Counted from the stretch's first letter, positions 8,441 through 18,175 are shown. The stretch is DNA of 44,185 nucleotides from Aliivibrio sifiae (GCF_002954705.1 NZ_MSCO01000001.1:1761266-1805450), one strand, 5' to 3'. Program-made: numbers and translations. The notes: generated by a model not told the origin, from the letters alone.

Positions 8441-10978
8441 ATGTTTAAAAATAAACTAGGGGTTTGCTCTGCAGCAATTGCCCTTGCTCTATCCGCTCCA
8501 GGCTATGCTGCGGTCCCTGGCCAAGCAATTATTTCTTGGATGGAAAGTGATTTTTCAATTATCGATGTAGATCAAGCTGCTACCTCATATAAAGATTTAG
8601 TGACAATTAAAGAATTTGCAGAAGTACCTGTTACTTGGGATCGCTGGTCTGGTGAATCTGCAGAAAAATGGCGCGTGCTATTAAATGGCGTTGTGGTTCA
8701 TGAAGAAGCGGTTTCTCCTTCAGCTTCACAAAAAGCCTCTACGGTTCTACAAGTTCGTCAAGGCGGTCAATACGAAATGACGGTAGAACTTTGTAATGGC
8801 TCAGGCGCAACAGAAGAATGTAGCACCAGTGCAGCCAAAGCAATTGTTGTTGCCGATACTGATGGTAGCCATTTAGATCCTCTGCCAATGAATGTCGATC
8901 CTGCTAATGGAAATTACACCACGCCTGATGGAATGGTTTCTGGTGCTTATTTTGTTGAATGGGGGGTTTACGGTCGTAAGTTTGCTGTTGACCAAATTCC
9001 AGCACAAAATCTAACCCATATTCTTTATGGTTTTGTTCCTATCTGTGGCCCTAACCCTTCTTTAGGTGAAATTGAAAACGGCAACAGCTTAGCTGCTCTA
9101 AACCGTGCTTGTGCAGGAACTCCTGACTATGAAGTTGTTATTCATGACCCATGGGCTGCTGTTCAAATGCCGCAGCCTCAATCTGGTCACGTTCATAGTA
9201 CTCCTTATAAAGGGACTTATGGACAAATGATGGCACTTAAGCAACGTTATCCAGACCTAAAAATTGTTCCATCAATCGGTGGTTGGACTTTATCAGACCC
9301 TTTTTATGACTTTGTTGATAAACCTAAGCGAGACATCTTCGTTGCTTCAGTTAAAAAATTCCTTAAAACATGGAAATTTTATGATGGTGTAGATATCGAT
9401 TGGGAATTCCCTGGTGGTGACGGTGCAAGTGCAACAGGTGGTGACCCTGTAAATGATGGCCCAGCTTATGTTGCATTAATGCAAGAACTAAGAGCAATGC
9501 TTGATGAGTTAAGTGCTGAAACAGGTAAAACGTATGAGTTAACCTCTGCGATTGGTGCTGGTTACGATAAGATTGAGGATGTTGATTATGCAGCAGCTTC
9601 TCAATATATGGATTATATCTTTGCGATGACTTATGACTTCTTTGGCGGCTGGAATAACGTCGTTGGGCATCAAACTGCATTAAACTGTGGCTCACACATG
9701 TCACAAGGCGAATGTGATGGAACAGGGTTAGATGATAAAGGCGAGCCTCGTAAAGGTCCTGCTTATACAATCACTAATGCGATCGACTTATTACTTGCTC
9801 AAGGTGTTGATGCTAAAAAATTAGTCGTTGGTGCTGCTATGTATGCGCGTGGCTGGACTGGTGTTACACGTGACAGCATGACTGACCCGACAAACCCTAT
9901 GACAGGTGTTGGTAATGGTAAAGTTGCTGGTTCTTGGGAAGCTGGCGTAATTGATTATAAAGATGTAGTGACCAATTACGTAAATAAAGCAGGTGTTGAA
10001 GTAGGTTATGATGACATTGCTCAAGCTGCATATGCTTATGACCCAAGCAATGGTGATTTAATCACTTATGACAATAAACAATCTGTACTTGCTAAAGGTG
10101 AATACGTTCGTTCACTTGGTTTAGGTGGCTTATTTGCATGGGAAATTGACGCAGATAATGGTGATATTCTTAATGCAATGCAAGAAGGTCTTGCTGGTGA
10201 TGGTACGGTAATTCCTCCAGTAAATAAGAAACCAATTGCTAATGCCGGAGTTGATATTGCTGTTATCGCTCCTGCTACAGTTCAACTTGATGGATCTTTA
10301 TCATCAGACAGCGATGGAACTATTGTCTCTTATGTTTGGACTCAAACCTCTGGTCCAGTAATAACATTAAGCAATCCAAATAGTGCTAACGCTAGTTTTT
10401 CTACCGATGGTTTTGCTCAATCTGAAACTCTACAATTTACATTAACGGTAACTGACAATAAAGGCGCAACAGCTTCTGACTCTACCTCTGTAGCAGTCAC
10501 AGTTGAGGGAACTGAACCAGTTAATACCCCACCAGTGGCAGCAATTATTGCACCAAGCTCTGTCAATAAAGGTGATGTCGTTATATTGGATGCCTCTTCT
10601 TCTACTGATGCAGATAACGATCCCCTTACGTTTACGTGGGCTGTTCCATCAGGAATAGATGCAACGGTTACAGGGTCTAAAGTAACCTTTACTGCAGGTT
10701 CTTATACAACAGATACTCCGTTATCATTCTCGGTAACTGCAAATGATGGCCAAGCATCAAATACAGCAACAGTAAGCGTTACTGTACTAAAAGATGTTGG
10801 GAACCCACCTGTAACTTGTGACAATGCATGGGATGCAACAGCGGTTTACACTGGTGGCGATCAAGTGTCTCAAGCAGGTAAAACATGGGAAGCAAAATGG
10901 TGGACTCAAGGTAATGATCCATCAACCTCTGGTGAATGGGGAGTATGGAAGGAAGTAGGTATTTCTACTTGTAATTAA
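8441..10978 (+). CDS. chiA: Secreted chitinase, GH18 family, multidomain
   Basis: This is an endo-acting chitinase that hydrolyses the beta-1,4 bonds of chitin outside the cell. The protein (845 residues) has a signal peptide ending near PGYA-AVPG, then a ChiA-type N-terminal beta-sandwich (about 25-140). The GH18 barrel (about 165-585) has the catalytic DGVDIDWE motif with Asp315, Asp318, Asp320 and acid Glu322. Two Ig/PKD-like domains follow (about 598-690 and 696-783). A C-terminal CBM5/12 chitin-binding domain (about 793-845) contains AWDATAVYTGGD and the aromatic KWWTQG. The ATG at 8441 has AAGGA eight bases upstream. The in-frame ATG at 8432 overlaps that site and is rejected. Confidence 0.95.
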   Translation: MFKNKLGVCSAAIALALSAPGYAAVPGQAIISWMESDFSIIDVDQAATSYKDLVTIKEFAEVPVTWDRWSGESAEKWRVLLNGVVVHEEAVSPSASQKASTVLQVRQGGQYEMTVELCNGSGATEECSTSAAKAIVVADTDGSHLDPLPMNVDPANGNYTTPDGMVSGAYFVEWGVYGRKFAVDQIPAQNLTHILYGFVPICGPNPSLGEIENGNSLAALNRACAGTPDYEVVIHDPWAAVQMPQPQSGHVHSTPYKGTYGQMMALKQRYPDLKIVPSIGGWTLSDPFYDFVDKPKRDIFVASVKKFLKTWKFYDGVDIDWEFPGGDGASATGGDPVNDGPAYVALMQELRAMLDELSAETGKTYELTSAIGAGYDKIEDVDYAAASQYMDYIFAMTYDFFGGWNNVVGHQTALNCGSHMSQGECDGTGLDDKGEPRKGPAYTITNAIDLLLAQGVDAKKLVVGAAMYARGWTGVTRDSMTDPTNPMTGVGNGKVAGSWEAGVIDYKDVVTNYVNKAGVEVGYDDIAQAAYAYDPSNGDLITYDNKQSVLAKGEYVRSLGLGGLFAWEIDADNGDILNAMQEGLAGDGTVIPPVNKKPIANAGVDIAVIAPATVQLDGSLSSDSDGTIVSYVWTQTSGPVITLSNPNSANASFSTDGFAQSETLQFTLTVTDNKGATASDSTSVAVTVEGTEPVNTPPVAAIIAPSSVNKGDVVILDASSSTDADNDPLTFTWAVPSGIDATVTGSKVTFTAGSYTTDTPLSFSVTANDGQASNTATVSVTVLKDVGNPPVTCDNAWDATAVYTGGDQVSQAGKTWEAKWWTQGNDPSTSGEWGVWKEVGISTCN

Positions 10979-11001
10979 TACTCTTTTAAAACGACGATAA
11001 A

Positions 11002-11032
11002 AAGGCCAAATCCATTACAATGGATTTGGCCT
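11002..11032. terminator. Bidirectional terminator between chiA and tdk
   Basis: Arms AAGGCCAAATCCAT and ATGGATTTGGCCTT pair perfectly over 14 bases with a TACA loop between two convergent genes. A and T runs on both sides suit termination in either direction. Confidence 0.88.
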
Positions 11033-11082
11033 TAATTTCTTCACTATAAGAATTCACATATCCATTGCTATTGGCACTGGTT

Positions 11083-11661
11083 TTATTTACCTAACGCCTC
11101 TTTATAGTGAGTACGACAAACTGATACATACAATTCATTACCACCAATAGCAACTTGATCGCCATCAGCAATAGCAACCCCATGCTCATCAGTACGAATA
11201 ACCATGTTCGCTTTACGGCCACAATGACAAATTGTTTTTAGTTCAACTAATTTATCAGCCCAAGATAACAAGTACTTACTGCCTTCAAATAGTTCACCTA
11301 AAAAATCAGTACGTAAACCATAACACAACGCAGGAATATGCAGCTTATCAACTACTTCTGTTAGCTGATAAACTTGTTCTTTAGTTAAGAATTGGCATTC
11401 ATCAATTAACACACAATGAAGTTTCTCTTTTTCATGAAGTGTTTTAATTACCTCAAACAAATCCATATCAGTATTAAATAAATGCGCATCCGCATCTAAA
11501 CCAATACGAGAACTCACTTTTCCCACACCATAACGATCATCAATAGCTGCAGTGAAAATTGCAGGGTTCATTCCGCGTTCTTGATAATTAAAAGACGATT
11601 GAAGAAGTGTTGTTGATTTACCCGCATTCATTGCTGAGTAATAAAAGTACATTTGAGCCAC
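11083..11661 (-). CDS. tdk: Thymidine kinase
   Basis: This salvage enzyme phosphorylates thymidine to dTMP with ATP in the cytoplasm. It is a 192-residue type II (TK1-like) kinase. The P-loop is AMNAGKST at about 10-17 and the catalytic acid is Glu88 in LIDECQF. The zinc-binding residues are Cys145 and Cys147 (CHCGRKA) with Cys182 and His185 (VCRTHY). The lasso loop with GGNELYVS is present. It sits about 80 bases after cysS on the same strand but behind a terminator, so it is probably transcribed on its own. Confidence 0.96.
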   Translation of the reverse strand: MAQMYFYYSAMNAGKSTTLLQSSFNYQERGMNPAIFTAAIDDRYGVGKVSSRIGLDADAHLFNTDMDLFEVIKTLHEKEKLHCVLIDECQFLTKEQVYQLTEVVDKLHIPALCYGLRTDFLGELFEGSKYLLSWADKLVELKTICHCGRKANMVIRTDEHGVAIADGDQVAIGGNELYVSVCRTHYKEALGK

Positions 11662-11704
11662 AAATGTGTCCTCTATTAAAGTTTAAAAATTTGGTAATAA
11701 AAAA

Positions 11705-11725
11705 GGCTGGAAATACCAGCCCTTT
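11705..11725 (-). terminator. Terminator of cysS
   Basis: GGCTGG (11705-11710) and CCAGCC (11716-11721) form a stem with a five-base loop. Read on the minus strand it is followed by TTTTTTATTA, as expected for the end of cysS. Confidence 0.8.
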
Positions 11726-11742
11726 ATATAAAACTGTTTATA

Positions 11743-13131
11743 TTATTTACGACGCCATGTCGTGCCCTCTGGGCCATCTTCAAGAACAATATTTAGCGCT
11801 GCAATAGCATCACGAGCGGCATCAGCAGCTGCCCAATCTTTTGCTGCACGAGCATCATTACGCGCTTTAATCAATGCTTCAATTTCAGCAACTTCATCAT
11901 CGCTGCCACTATCGCCTTGTAAAAAAGCTTCTGGATCTTGAGATAATAAGCCTAATACTTCAGCAAGTTCACGCATCAACGCACCAAGCTTAGAGGCAGC
12001 TTCAACATTTTCTGTTTTCAGGCGGTTTACTTCACGCGCCATCTCAAACAATACAGAATAAGCCTCTGGCGTATTGAAATCATCATTCATTGCGGTTGAA
12101 AAACGAGAAACAAACTCTTCACCACCAGCAGCAGTAACGGTTAAATCAAGGCCACGTAAAGAGGTATACAAACGCTCTAGTGAAGCACGAGCTTGGTTTA
12201 AATTATCTTCACTGTAATTCAATTGGCTACGGTAATGACCAGACATTAAGAAATAGCGAACTGTTTCAGAATCGTAATGCGCTAATACGTCACGGATAGT
12301 AAAAAAGTTTCCTAATGACTTAGACATTTTTTCACGGTCAACCATTACCATGCCGCTGTGCATCCAAGTATTTACGTACTTAGAATCATGTGCGCAACAT
12401 GATTGAGCGATTTCATTTTCATGATGTGGGAACATAAGGTCAGAGCCCCCCCCATGAATATCAAAATGATTACCCAAAATAGAAGAGTTCATTGCAGAAC
12501 ATTCGATATGCCAGCCTGGACGGCCAGGACCCCATGGTGATTCCCATGTTGGTTCGCCTGGTTTAGACATTTTCCATAATACGAAGTCCATACCACTACG
12601 CTTTACACTTGCTTCTTCAATTGTGACGCGAGAGCCCGCTTGAAGTTGCTCAAGGTCTTGACGAGAAAGGCGACCGTATTCGTCGTATTTTTTCACTTCA
12701 AACATAACATCACCATTAGATGCAACGTAAGCAAAACCACGCTCGATCAAACGCTCTACTAACTCTACAATTTCAGTAATGTATTCTGTTGCTCTTGGTT
12801 CAACATCTGGACGTTTCATATTTAAAGCGTCAAAATCAGCATGCATATCAGCAATTAGACGCTCAGTTAATGTATCACACGTTTCGCCATTTTCAGCGGC
12901 ACGTTTAATGATCTTATCGTCAATATCTGTAATGTTACGAACAAAAGTAAGATCGTAACCTAAAAAACGTAAATAACGAGAAATCACATCAAAAGAGACA
13001 AACGTACGGCCATGACCAATATGACACAAGTCGTAAATGGTAACCCCACACACATACATACCGATTTTACCTTCGGTAATTGGTTTAAATTCTTCTTTTT
13101 GGCGTGTAAGTGAGTTATATATTTTCAACAT
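11743..13131 (-). CDS. cysS: Cysteinyl-tRNA synthetase
   Basis: This class I aminoacyl-tRNA synthetase charges tRNA-Cys. The HIGH motif is residues 37-40 and KMSKS is 268-272. The zinc ligands that select cysteine are Cys28, Cys211, His236 and Glu240, within two residues of the E. coli numbering. The C-terminal anticodon-binding region is intact, ending in [10 protein letters not shown]. At 462 residues it is full length. It is divergent from ppiB, as in E. coli, with about 150 bases between them for both promoters. Confidence 0.98.
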   Translation of the reverse strand: MLKIYNSLTRQKEEFKPITEGKIGMYVCGVTIYDLCHIGHGRTFVSFDVISRYLRFLGYDLTFVRNITDIDDKIIKRAAENGETCDTLTERLIADMHADFDALNMKRPDVEPRATEYITEIVELVERLIERGFAYVASNGDVMFEVKKYDEYGRLSRQDLEQLQAGSRVTIEEASVKRSGMDFVLWKMSKPGEPTWESPWGPGRPGWHIECSAMNSSILGNHFDIHGGGSDLMFPHHENEIAQSCCAHDSKYVNTWMHSGMVMVDREKMSKSLGNFFTIRDVLAHYDSETVRYFLMSGHYRSQLNYSEDNLNQARASLERLYTSLRGLDLTVTAAGGEEFVSRFSTAMNDDFNTPEAYSVLFEMAREVNRLKTENVEAASKLGALMRELAEVLGLLSQDPEAFLQGDSGSDDEVAEIEALIKARNDARAAKDWAAADAARDAIAALNIVLEDGPEGTTWRRK

Positions 13132-13279
13132 GCTCTTTTTTTACTCATTATTTGTTTAAAGGATATATAAAGGCTATTAAACCTATATTAAGTAATGATA
13201 GCAAGAAAATTCCCTGTAGATCCTCCTTAATCTTAGGTAAAATCAAATTCTATTTAAATACAATTACAAAGGTAATTTC

Positions 13280-13777
13280 ATGATCATCCTTCACACATCT
13301 TTTGGTGACATCACAGTTAAACTTCACGAAGATAAAGCACCTGCAACTTGTGCTAACTTCTTACAATACTGTCAAGAAGGTTTCTACGACAACACGCTTT
13401 TCCACCGTGTAATTGATGGCTTTATGGTTCAAGGCGGCGGCATGACTGCTGGTCTTGAAGAAAAAACTGGCCGTGCAACAATCAAAAACGAAGCAAACAA
13501 TGGCCTAAGCAACAAAGTAGGTACATTAGCAATGGCTCGTACTATGGAACCGCATTCAGCAAGTTCTCAATTCTTCATCAACGTTAATGACAACAAATTC
13601 CTAGATTTTAAATCTGAGTCTATGGATGGTTGGGGTTACTGTGTATTCGCTGAAGTTGTTGAAGGTATGGACGTAGTAAATAAAATCAAAGGTGTTGCAA
13701 CAGGTAACTACGGTTATGTACACCAAGATGTTCCAGTTGAAGAAGTATTCATTACTGGTGCAACAATTACAGAATAA
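13280..13777 (+). CDS. ppiB: Peptidyl-prolyl cis-trans isomerase B (cytoplasmic cyclophilin)
   Basis: This enzyme speeds proline cis-trans isomerisation during protein folding. The 165-residue protein starts [15 protein letters not shown] and has no signal peptide, so it is the cytoplasmic PpiB rather than periplasmic PpiA. Cyclophilin motifs include [13 protein letters not shown] and the SSQFFINV segment. AAAGG lies upstream of the ATG. The order cysS (divergent)-ppiB-lpxH matches E. coli. The 64-base gap to lpxH contains a hairpin without a T run, so both genes are probably co-transcribed. Confidence 0.97.
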   Translation: MIILHTSFGDITVKLHEDKAPATCANFLQYCQEGFYDNTLFHRVIDGFMVQGGGMTAGLEEKTGRATIKNEANNGLSNKVGTLAMARTMEPHSASSQFFINVNDNKFLDFKSESMDGWGYCVFAEVVEGMDVVNKIKGVATGNYGYVHQDVPVEEVFITGATITE

Positions 13778-13787
13778 TTCTGTTTTT

Positions 13788-13816
13788 ATGCCAGCTTTAT
13801 AAATTAGAGCTGGCAT
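13788..13816 (+). other. Intercistronic hairpin between ppiB and lpxH
   Basis: Nine-base arms ATGCCAGCT and AGCTGGCAT are separated by 11 bases. No T run follows, so this is more likely an mRNA-stability element or partial attenuator than a full terminator. Confidence 0.55.
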
Positions 13817-13841
13817 CATCCTAATAAACCAAAAGCATTTT

Positions 13842-14567
13842 ATGACTATTCTATTTATCTCTGATCTCCACCTATCCCCTCTTAGACCTGAAATCACTGA
13901 TTGCTTTCTAGATTTTATGAGCAATGAAGCTATTCATGCAGAAAAGCTTTATGTATTAGGTGATTTATTTGAATTTTGGATTGGCGATGATGATAACTCA
14001 CCATTTAATGTTGTAATTAAAGATGCATTTAAAGCGTTAACCCAACAAGGTGTTGAGTGTTACTTTATTCAAGGAAACCGAGACTTCTTACTTAATAAGC
14101 GCTTTTGTAAAGAAACCGGAGTTCAACTTTTAGCTGACCACACCGTTATTCATATGGATGGCGAAAAAGTTCTAATCATGCACGGTGATACGCTTTGTAT
14201 TGATGACATCAAATATCAAGAATTCCGCGCAAAAGTTCACCAACCATGGCTCCAATGGGTATTCAATCGTATCCCTCTTTTTATACGTCAACGTATTGTT
14301 AAAAACGTACAAGATAAAATCAAAGAGAAGAAACAACATAAAGAATTAACGATTATGGATGTCACTCAGAGTGAGGTTGAAAAAGTGATGTCAGAAGAAG
14401 GTGTAAAAAGGTTGATTCATGGGCACACTCACCGTCCAGATACTCATGTTTTCACTTTTAATGATCAAGAAATGACTCGTATTGTACTTGGGGATTGGTA
14501 TACGCAAGGCTCGATTCTTGAATATAAGAACAATATATATACACTTCATGAAAAAAGTTTTAAATAA
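13842..14567 (+). CDS. lpxH: UDP-2,3-diacylglucosamine diphosphatase (lipid A synthesis)
   Basis: This enzyme cleaves UDP-2,3-diacylglucosamine to lipid X and UMP, the fourth step of lipid A biosynthesis, at the inner face of the cytoplasmic membrane. It is a calcineurin-like metallophosphoesterase of 241 residues. The metal ligands are Asp8 and His10 (SDLHLS), Asp41 (LGDLFEF), Asn79 (GNRDF), His114 (MHGD) and the C-terminal HGHTHRP motif. The numbering equals E. coli LpxH. Confidence 0.97.
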   Translation: MTILFISDLHLSPLRPEITDCFLDFMSNEAIHAEKLYVLGDLFEFWIGDDDNSPFNVVIKDAFKALTQQGVECYFIQGNRDFLLNKRFCKETGVQLLADHTVIHMDGEKVLIMHGDTLCIDDIKYQEFRAKVHQPWLQWVFNRIPLFIRQRIVKNVQDKIKEKKQHKELTIMDVTQSEVEKVMSEEGVKRLIHGHTHRPDTHVFTFNDQEMTRIVLGDWYTQGSILEYKNNIYTLHEKSFK

Positions 14568-14680
14568 ATCACATTAATAACCCACTCTTATTTTGTAATA
14601 AGGAGGATCATAGTCTTTTCTTAATAAAGAGATTATGATTAGGCCAGTTTCGATTCAACACGCTGTAGAGAATAACGTTT

Positions 14681-15883
14681 ATGTATTCATATGTTGCTCG
14701 TCAACCTATCTTAGACATCAAAAAAAATACGATTGGTTACGAATTATTATTCCGAGATGGTCCCAAAAATACGTTTCCAGCAGTAGAAGCAGAAGAAGCA
14801 ACAAGTCGATTACTATCTGATCACTTTTTAAGCTCACAGTGTAATGCTATCAATGATAAATTAGGCTTTGTAAATTTTCCTCAACAAAGTTTAATTAACT
14901 TAGTTCCAATGCTATTTAACTCCCATAATCTAGTCGTTGAGATCCTTGAGGATTGTATCCCAAACCAAGACTTACTTAATGCAGTTAAAACTCTTGCAGA
15001 ACGCGGCTATAAATTAGCACTTGATGATTTCGAACCAAATCCTCAATGGACTCCATTTTTACCTTATATAGACATTATTAAGTTTGATATTCGTACTACA
15101 CCTATTTTAAAAGCAAAACTATTCATTCGTCATTGTGAAAAATATAATATTTCTTTCCTTGCTGAAAAAGTAGAGACTTATGAAGAATTTGAGCAAGCAA
15201 AAGCCGCTGGGTTTATTTATTTTCAAGGTTATTTTTTCAGTAAACCAGAAATGTTTCAACAGCGAGCGATTCAACCAAATCAATTGTCAATAATGCAGCT
15301 ATATAAAGAAATCTCAGCACCGATTGTTGACTTTAATGCCGTTGAAAAATACTTAGTTCAAGATGTCTCATTATCTTATAAATTACTGCGTTTTGTTAAT
15401 GCCTCTTCAGTCATTGATAAACCAATAACCTCTTTTAAGCAGGCTCTTGTCTATTTAGGTGAAACCAAGTTACGTCAATTTGTATCGCTGGTTGCTGTCG
15501 CTCATGCAACACAACACAAACCACAATCTCTTTATACTCTTTCCATACATCGTGCAAAGTTATGTGAGTTAATTGTAAATAAAACCAATATCAACCTAGA
15601 ACCAAACCAAGCATTTTTAGTCGGTTTGTTCTCACTATTAGAACCTTTATTAGATCAACCTTTGAATAGTCTGATCCAGCACTTACCAATTTCGACTGAA
15701 ATAAAGCTAGCATTAACAGAGCGTCAAGGTTCTTTAGGTAAATTAATCTTAGCGATAGAAAGTTATGAAAAAGCCAATTGGAACACCGTATCTCAATGTT
15801 GTGTTTCCTTGAAAATTACAGAACAAGAATTTACAACCTGTTATAAAGAATCTGCCGAATGGGTAGATGACATAGAAAAATAG
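14681..15883 (+). CDS. EAL-HDOD signalling protein
   Basis: This 400-residue protein combines an N-terminal EAL (cyclic-di-GMP phosphodiesterase) domain, about 1-200, with a C-terminal HDOD domain, about 200-385, the layout of the YuxH family. Several EAL signature positions remain: Glu21 in GYELLFR, the Asn of VNFPQQSL, the acid of VEILED, DDF, KFD, AEKVET and QGYFFSKP. The loop-6 motif, normally DFGTG, reads DFEPN, and the alanine of EAL is leucine. Enzyme activity is therefore doubtful, and a cyclic-di-GMP-binding or protein-interaction role is possible. The ychJ-like gene begins 15 bases downstream, suggesting one transcript. Confidence 0.88.
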   Translation: MYSYVARQPILDIKKNTIGYELLFRDGPKNTFPAVEAEEATSRLLSDHFLSSQCNAINDKLGFVNFPQQSLINLVPMLFNSHNLVVEILEDCIPNQDLLNAVKTLAERGYKLALDDFEPNPQWTPFLPYIDIIKFDIRTTPILKAKLFIRHCEKYNISFLAEKVETYEEFEQAKAAGFIYFQGYFFSKPEMFQQRAIQPNQLSIMQLYKEISAPIVDFNAVEKYLVQDVSLSYKLLRFVNASSVIDKPITSFKQALVYLGETKLRQFVSLVAVAHATQHKPQSLYTLSIHRAKLCELIVNKTNINLEPNQAFLVGLFSLLEPLLDQPLNSLIQHLPISTEIKLALTERQGSLGKLILAIESYEKANWNTVSQCCVSLKITEQEFTTCYKESAEWVDDIEK

Positions 15884-15898
15884 AGAACAAACGCCATT

Positions 15899-16297
15899 AT
15901 GCCTAAAAAAAATCATTGTCCATGTGGTACAAAAAAAAATTATTCTGTTTGTTGTGAGCCAATTCATAACAACCATGAATTAGCAAAAACACCAGAATTA
16001 CTAATGCGTTCTCGTTATAGTGCTCATGTGAAACAATTGACACAATATATTGTTGATACTTACCATCCCTGTTGTCACGCTAAAGAGTTTAGAGATGGTA
16101 TAGAAGAATCTATAGAGCTCGAGTGGCGAAAACTGAAAGTTGTATCTTCACACTTATCAGATACTAGCGATGATGAAGGTTTTGTTTCTTTTAAAGCAAC
16201 CTATTCTGAAAATGGGCAATTACATCAATTAAAAGAACACTCTCGCTTCCTAAAAGAAGATGGAAAATGGTACTACGTTGATGGTGAGATTGAATAA
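15899..16297 (+). CDS. YchJ-family SEC-C protein (UPF0225), short form
   Basis: This is a small 132-residue protein of unknown function. It has one N-terminal SEC-C-type metal-binding motif, CPCGTKKNYSVCCEP, near residues 7-22. An NTF2-like fold of the YchJ family follows (LMRSRYSAHV, HSRFLKEDGKWYYVDG). E. coli YchJ has a second SEC-C motif at its C-terminus; here the protein stops right after YVDGEIE, so that motif is absent. The nearby downstream bases do not obviously encode it. It probably shares a transcript with the EAL-HDOD gene and is closed by the terminator at 16327. Confidence 0.88.
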   Translation: MPKKNHCPCGTKKNYSVCCEPIHNNHELAKTPELLMRSRYSAHVKQLTQYIVDTYHPCCHAKEFRDGIEESIELEWRKLKVVSSHLSDTSDDEGFVSFKATYSENGQLHQLKEHSRFLKEDGKWYYVDGEIE

Positions 16298-16326
16298 ACC
16301 ATACTCTCACATTAAAATACATTAAG

Positions 16327-16351
16327 GCCTGATATTTATATCAGGCTTTTT
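16327..16351 (+). terminator. Terminator of the EAL-HDOD/ychJ unit
   Basis: GCCTGATAT and ATATCAGGC form a nearly loop-free stem (16327-16346), followed by five T. Confidence 0.88.
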
Positions 16352-16371
16352 CATTTCCATTAAATCAAAAA

Positions 16372-16395
16372 AACGAGGGTCATAAGACTCTCGTT
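16372..16395 (-). terminator. Terminator of the NSS symporter gene
   Basis: AACGAGGGTC (16372-16381) and GACTCTCGTT (16386-16395) form a ten-pair stem with one G-U and a four-base loop. On the minus strand a run of T follows. Confidence 0.82.
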
Positions 16396-16437
16396 TATAT
16401 TTAATAGTTCTGTATATTTACTGCCACTTATCTTAAA

Positions 16438-17862
16438 TTAGAACTTCTTAGAAATAAGCGCAGAACCAGCAATAATAGCAACACCTAACAGCATGATTGG
16501 GCCTTTACCACCATCAAAGCCAGATGAAATCCCCATGAATGCAACGATTGCGATTGCAACAGGAATAATATACTTAACCAATGCGTACCATAAACCAAAT
16601 AGTGGAAATTTAATTTCACCGCCATTGGTTACTTCATCTTCAAGATCTTCACGTTTCAATCTCCAACCAGCGAAGATACATACCAACATACCACCAACAG
16701 CTAAGAATATCTTATCAGTTAATAAATCAAAGATATCAAACGCACCAGTATCAAACAATGTTGGTCCAAGACCACCTAAAGATAATGAAGCAAACACACA
16801 TAAAATAGCCATTACAGAACTTGCAGCAATTACCGCTTTAATTCGAGTAAATTTCTTCTCATCAATTAAGTAAGAAACGACTACTTCTAGTAGAGATACT
16901 GAAGACGTTAATGCTGCAACACTTAAACCAATAAAGAATAATAAGGCAAGCAGAAGACCAATCAGGCCACCCATCTCGGCAAATATTTGTGGAACAACAA
17001 CAAACACCAAACCTGGACCGGCTGTCGGCGCCATGCCAAATGCAAACATTGCAGGGAACATAGCGACACCAGCAAGAACAGCAACACCTGTATCCATTGC
17101 CGTAACCATCGCGGTTGTTTGAACTAAATTCTCTTTTTTCTTCAGGTAAGAACCATAAGTCATCATACAACCCATACCAAGAGATAATGAGAAGAAGGCT
17201 TGACCTAACGCAGCAAGAATTACATTACTGTCAATTTTAGAAAAATCAGGACTAAATAAGAAATCAAGACCAGCCATCGCACCTGGAAGCATTAATCCTT
17301 TTACAGAAACAATGACTAAGATAAGAAACAGTAAAGGCATTAATATTTTACCGGCTTTCTCTATACCACCAGAAATCCCTTTTATTACTATAACAATGTT
17401 TAGAAGTAGGTATAACCCCATCCACATAAGCGGCTCTACAGGGTTCGAGATAAAAGCACCAAAGCTATCGCCAATAGCGGATGGAGTATCTAAAAGCCCC
17501 GTACCTACTTTAGCAATATAAGCAATGGCCCAACCACCGACTACCGGGTAGAAGCCCATGATCAATAGACCACTGACAACGCCAATAACACCAGCAAAAG
17601 TCCAACGACGATCTGTCGATTTAAATGCACCTACTGCAGATTTTTGAGTTCGTCGGCCGATAGCAAATTCAGTCAACATCACACTAAAACCAATAAAAAT
17701 CACGAAGAATAAGTAGATAGCAACAAATGCACCACCACCATTTTCTCCGGCTGTATATGGGAATTTCCAAATGTTACCTAAACCAACAGCAGATCCTGCC
17801 GCAGCCATTACAAATCCTAATTTTGAACCCCAGGTATCACGGGGATTAGTGGTATTACTCAT
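16438..17862 (-). CDS. Sodium-dependent transporter, neurotransmitter:sodium symporter (NSS) family
   Basis: This is a polytopic inner-membrane protein of about 474 residues that should import an amino acid or amine using the sodium gradient (LeuT fold). The conserved first helix reads GFVMAAAGSAVGLGNIWKFPY, with the unwound GNIWKFPY segment that lines substrate and sodium sites in LeuT relatives. About 11 hydrophobic segments can be counted, as in many bacterial members. The substrate cannot be read from sequence. A TyrR-like palindrome upstream hints at an aromatic amino acid. The GTG at 17868 and the ATG at 17862 are both possible; GGAG lies upstream of both. Confidence 0.9.
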   Translation of the reverse strand: MSNTTNPRDTWGSKLGFVMAAAGSAVGLGNIWKFPYTAGENGGGAFVAIYLFFVIFIGFSVMLTEFAIGRRTQKSAVGAFKSTDRRWTFAGVIGVVSGLLIMGFYPVVGGWAIAYIAKVGTGLLDTPSAIGDSFGAFISNPVEPLMWMGLYLLLNIVIVIKGISGGIEKAGKILMPLLFLILVIVSVKGLMLPGAMAGLDFLFSPDFSKIDSNVILAALGQAFFSLSLGMGCMMTYGSYLKKKENLVQTTAMVTAMDTGVAVLAGVAMFPAMFAFGMAPTAGPGLVFVVVPQIFAEMGGLIGLLLALLFFIGLSVAALTSSVSLLEVVVSYLIDEKKFTRIKAVIAASSVMAILCVFASLSLGGLGPTLFDTGAFDIFDLLTDKIFLAVGGMLVCIFAGWRLKREDLEDEVTNGGEIKFPLFGLWYALVKYIIPVAIAIVAFMGISSGFDGGKGPIMLLGVAIIAGSALISKKF

Positions 17863-17868
17863 AGCCAC

Positions 17869-18175
17869 AAGTTCTCCAAATATTTTATATCGTTATATAT
17901 GCGCTGTGTTTGTATATGAGCATCAAAATGGTGTACAAAAAAGTATACACTTATAAAAGGTTGGGTTAACGCTCAATATTGCAAGTAGAACAGTTTAGGA
18001 ATAAAATTGAAAGCCCTTATGTTAAATTTTTTAACGTATACCTCTCTTTTTTAACTTAAATATTTACAAAACCATCAATGAATTTTATTTTGTAAATTTT
18101 TCCCTCCTTATCTACTCTTTTCCTACAACACCTGATTTAATAGAGATTCATTTACTATTTCAATGACAAAGGCTA
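17869..18175. promoter_or_regulatory. Divergent promoter region of the NSS symporter and cls
   Basis: About 310 AT-rich bases between two divergent genes. It contains the TyrR-like palindrome at 17932-17949 and the cls ribosome binding site (AAAGG) just before 18176. No other structure stands out. Confidence 0.55.
17932..17949. promoter_or_regulatory. Candidate TyrR-type operator
   Basis: TGTACA, six bases, TATACA. The TyrR box consensus is TGTAAA-N6-TTTACA, so each half matches at five of six positions with exact spacing. It lies about 70 bases before the NSS symporter start. Some NSS transporters carry tyrosine or tryptophan, so TyrR control would make sense, but a single imperfect site is weak evidence. 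Confidence 0.35.

Noticed and set aside
9363-9770. 135-codon frame opposite the chitinase gene
   Set aside because: Rich in His, Gln and Leu, lies fully inside a conserved domain on the other strand, and shows no family features.
13601-13924. 107-codon minus-strand frame across the ppiB-lpxH junction
   Set aside because: It overlaps two well-conserved genes and their hairpin and has no recognisable features.
14635-14820. Short frame at the start of the EAL-HDOD gene
   Set aside because: It overlaps the real gene in another frame and has no similarity to a known protein.
16862-17170. 102-codon minus-strand frame inside the NSS symporter gene
   Set aside because: A shifted frame of the same strand, rich in Cys, Trp and Arg; the symporter frame is clearly the real one.
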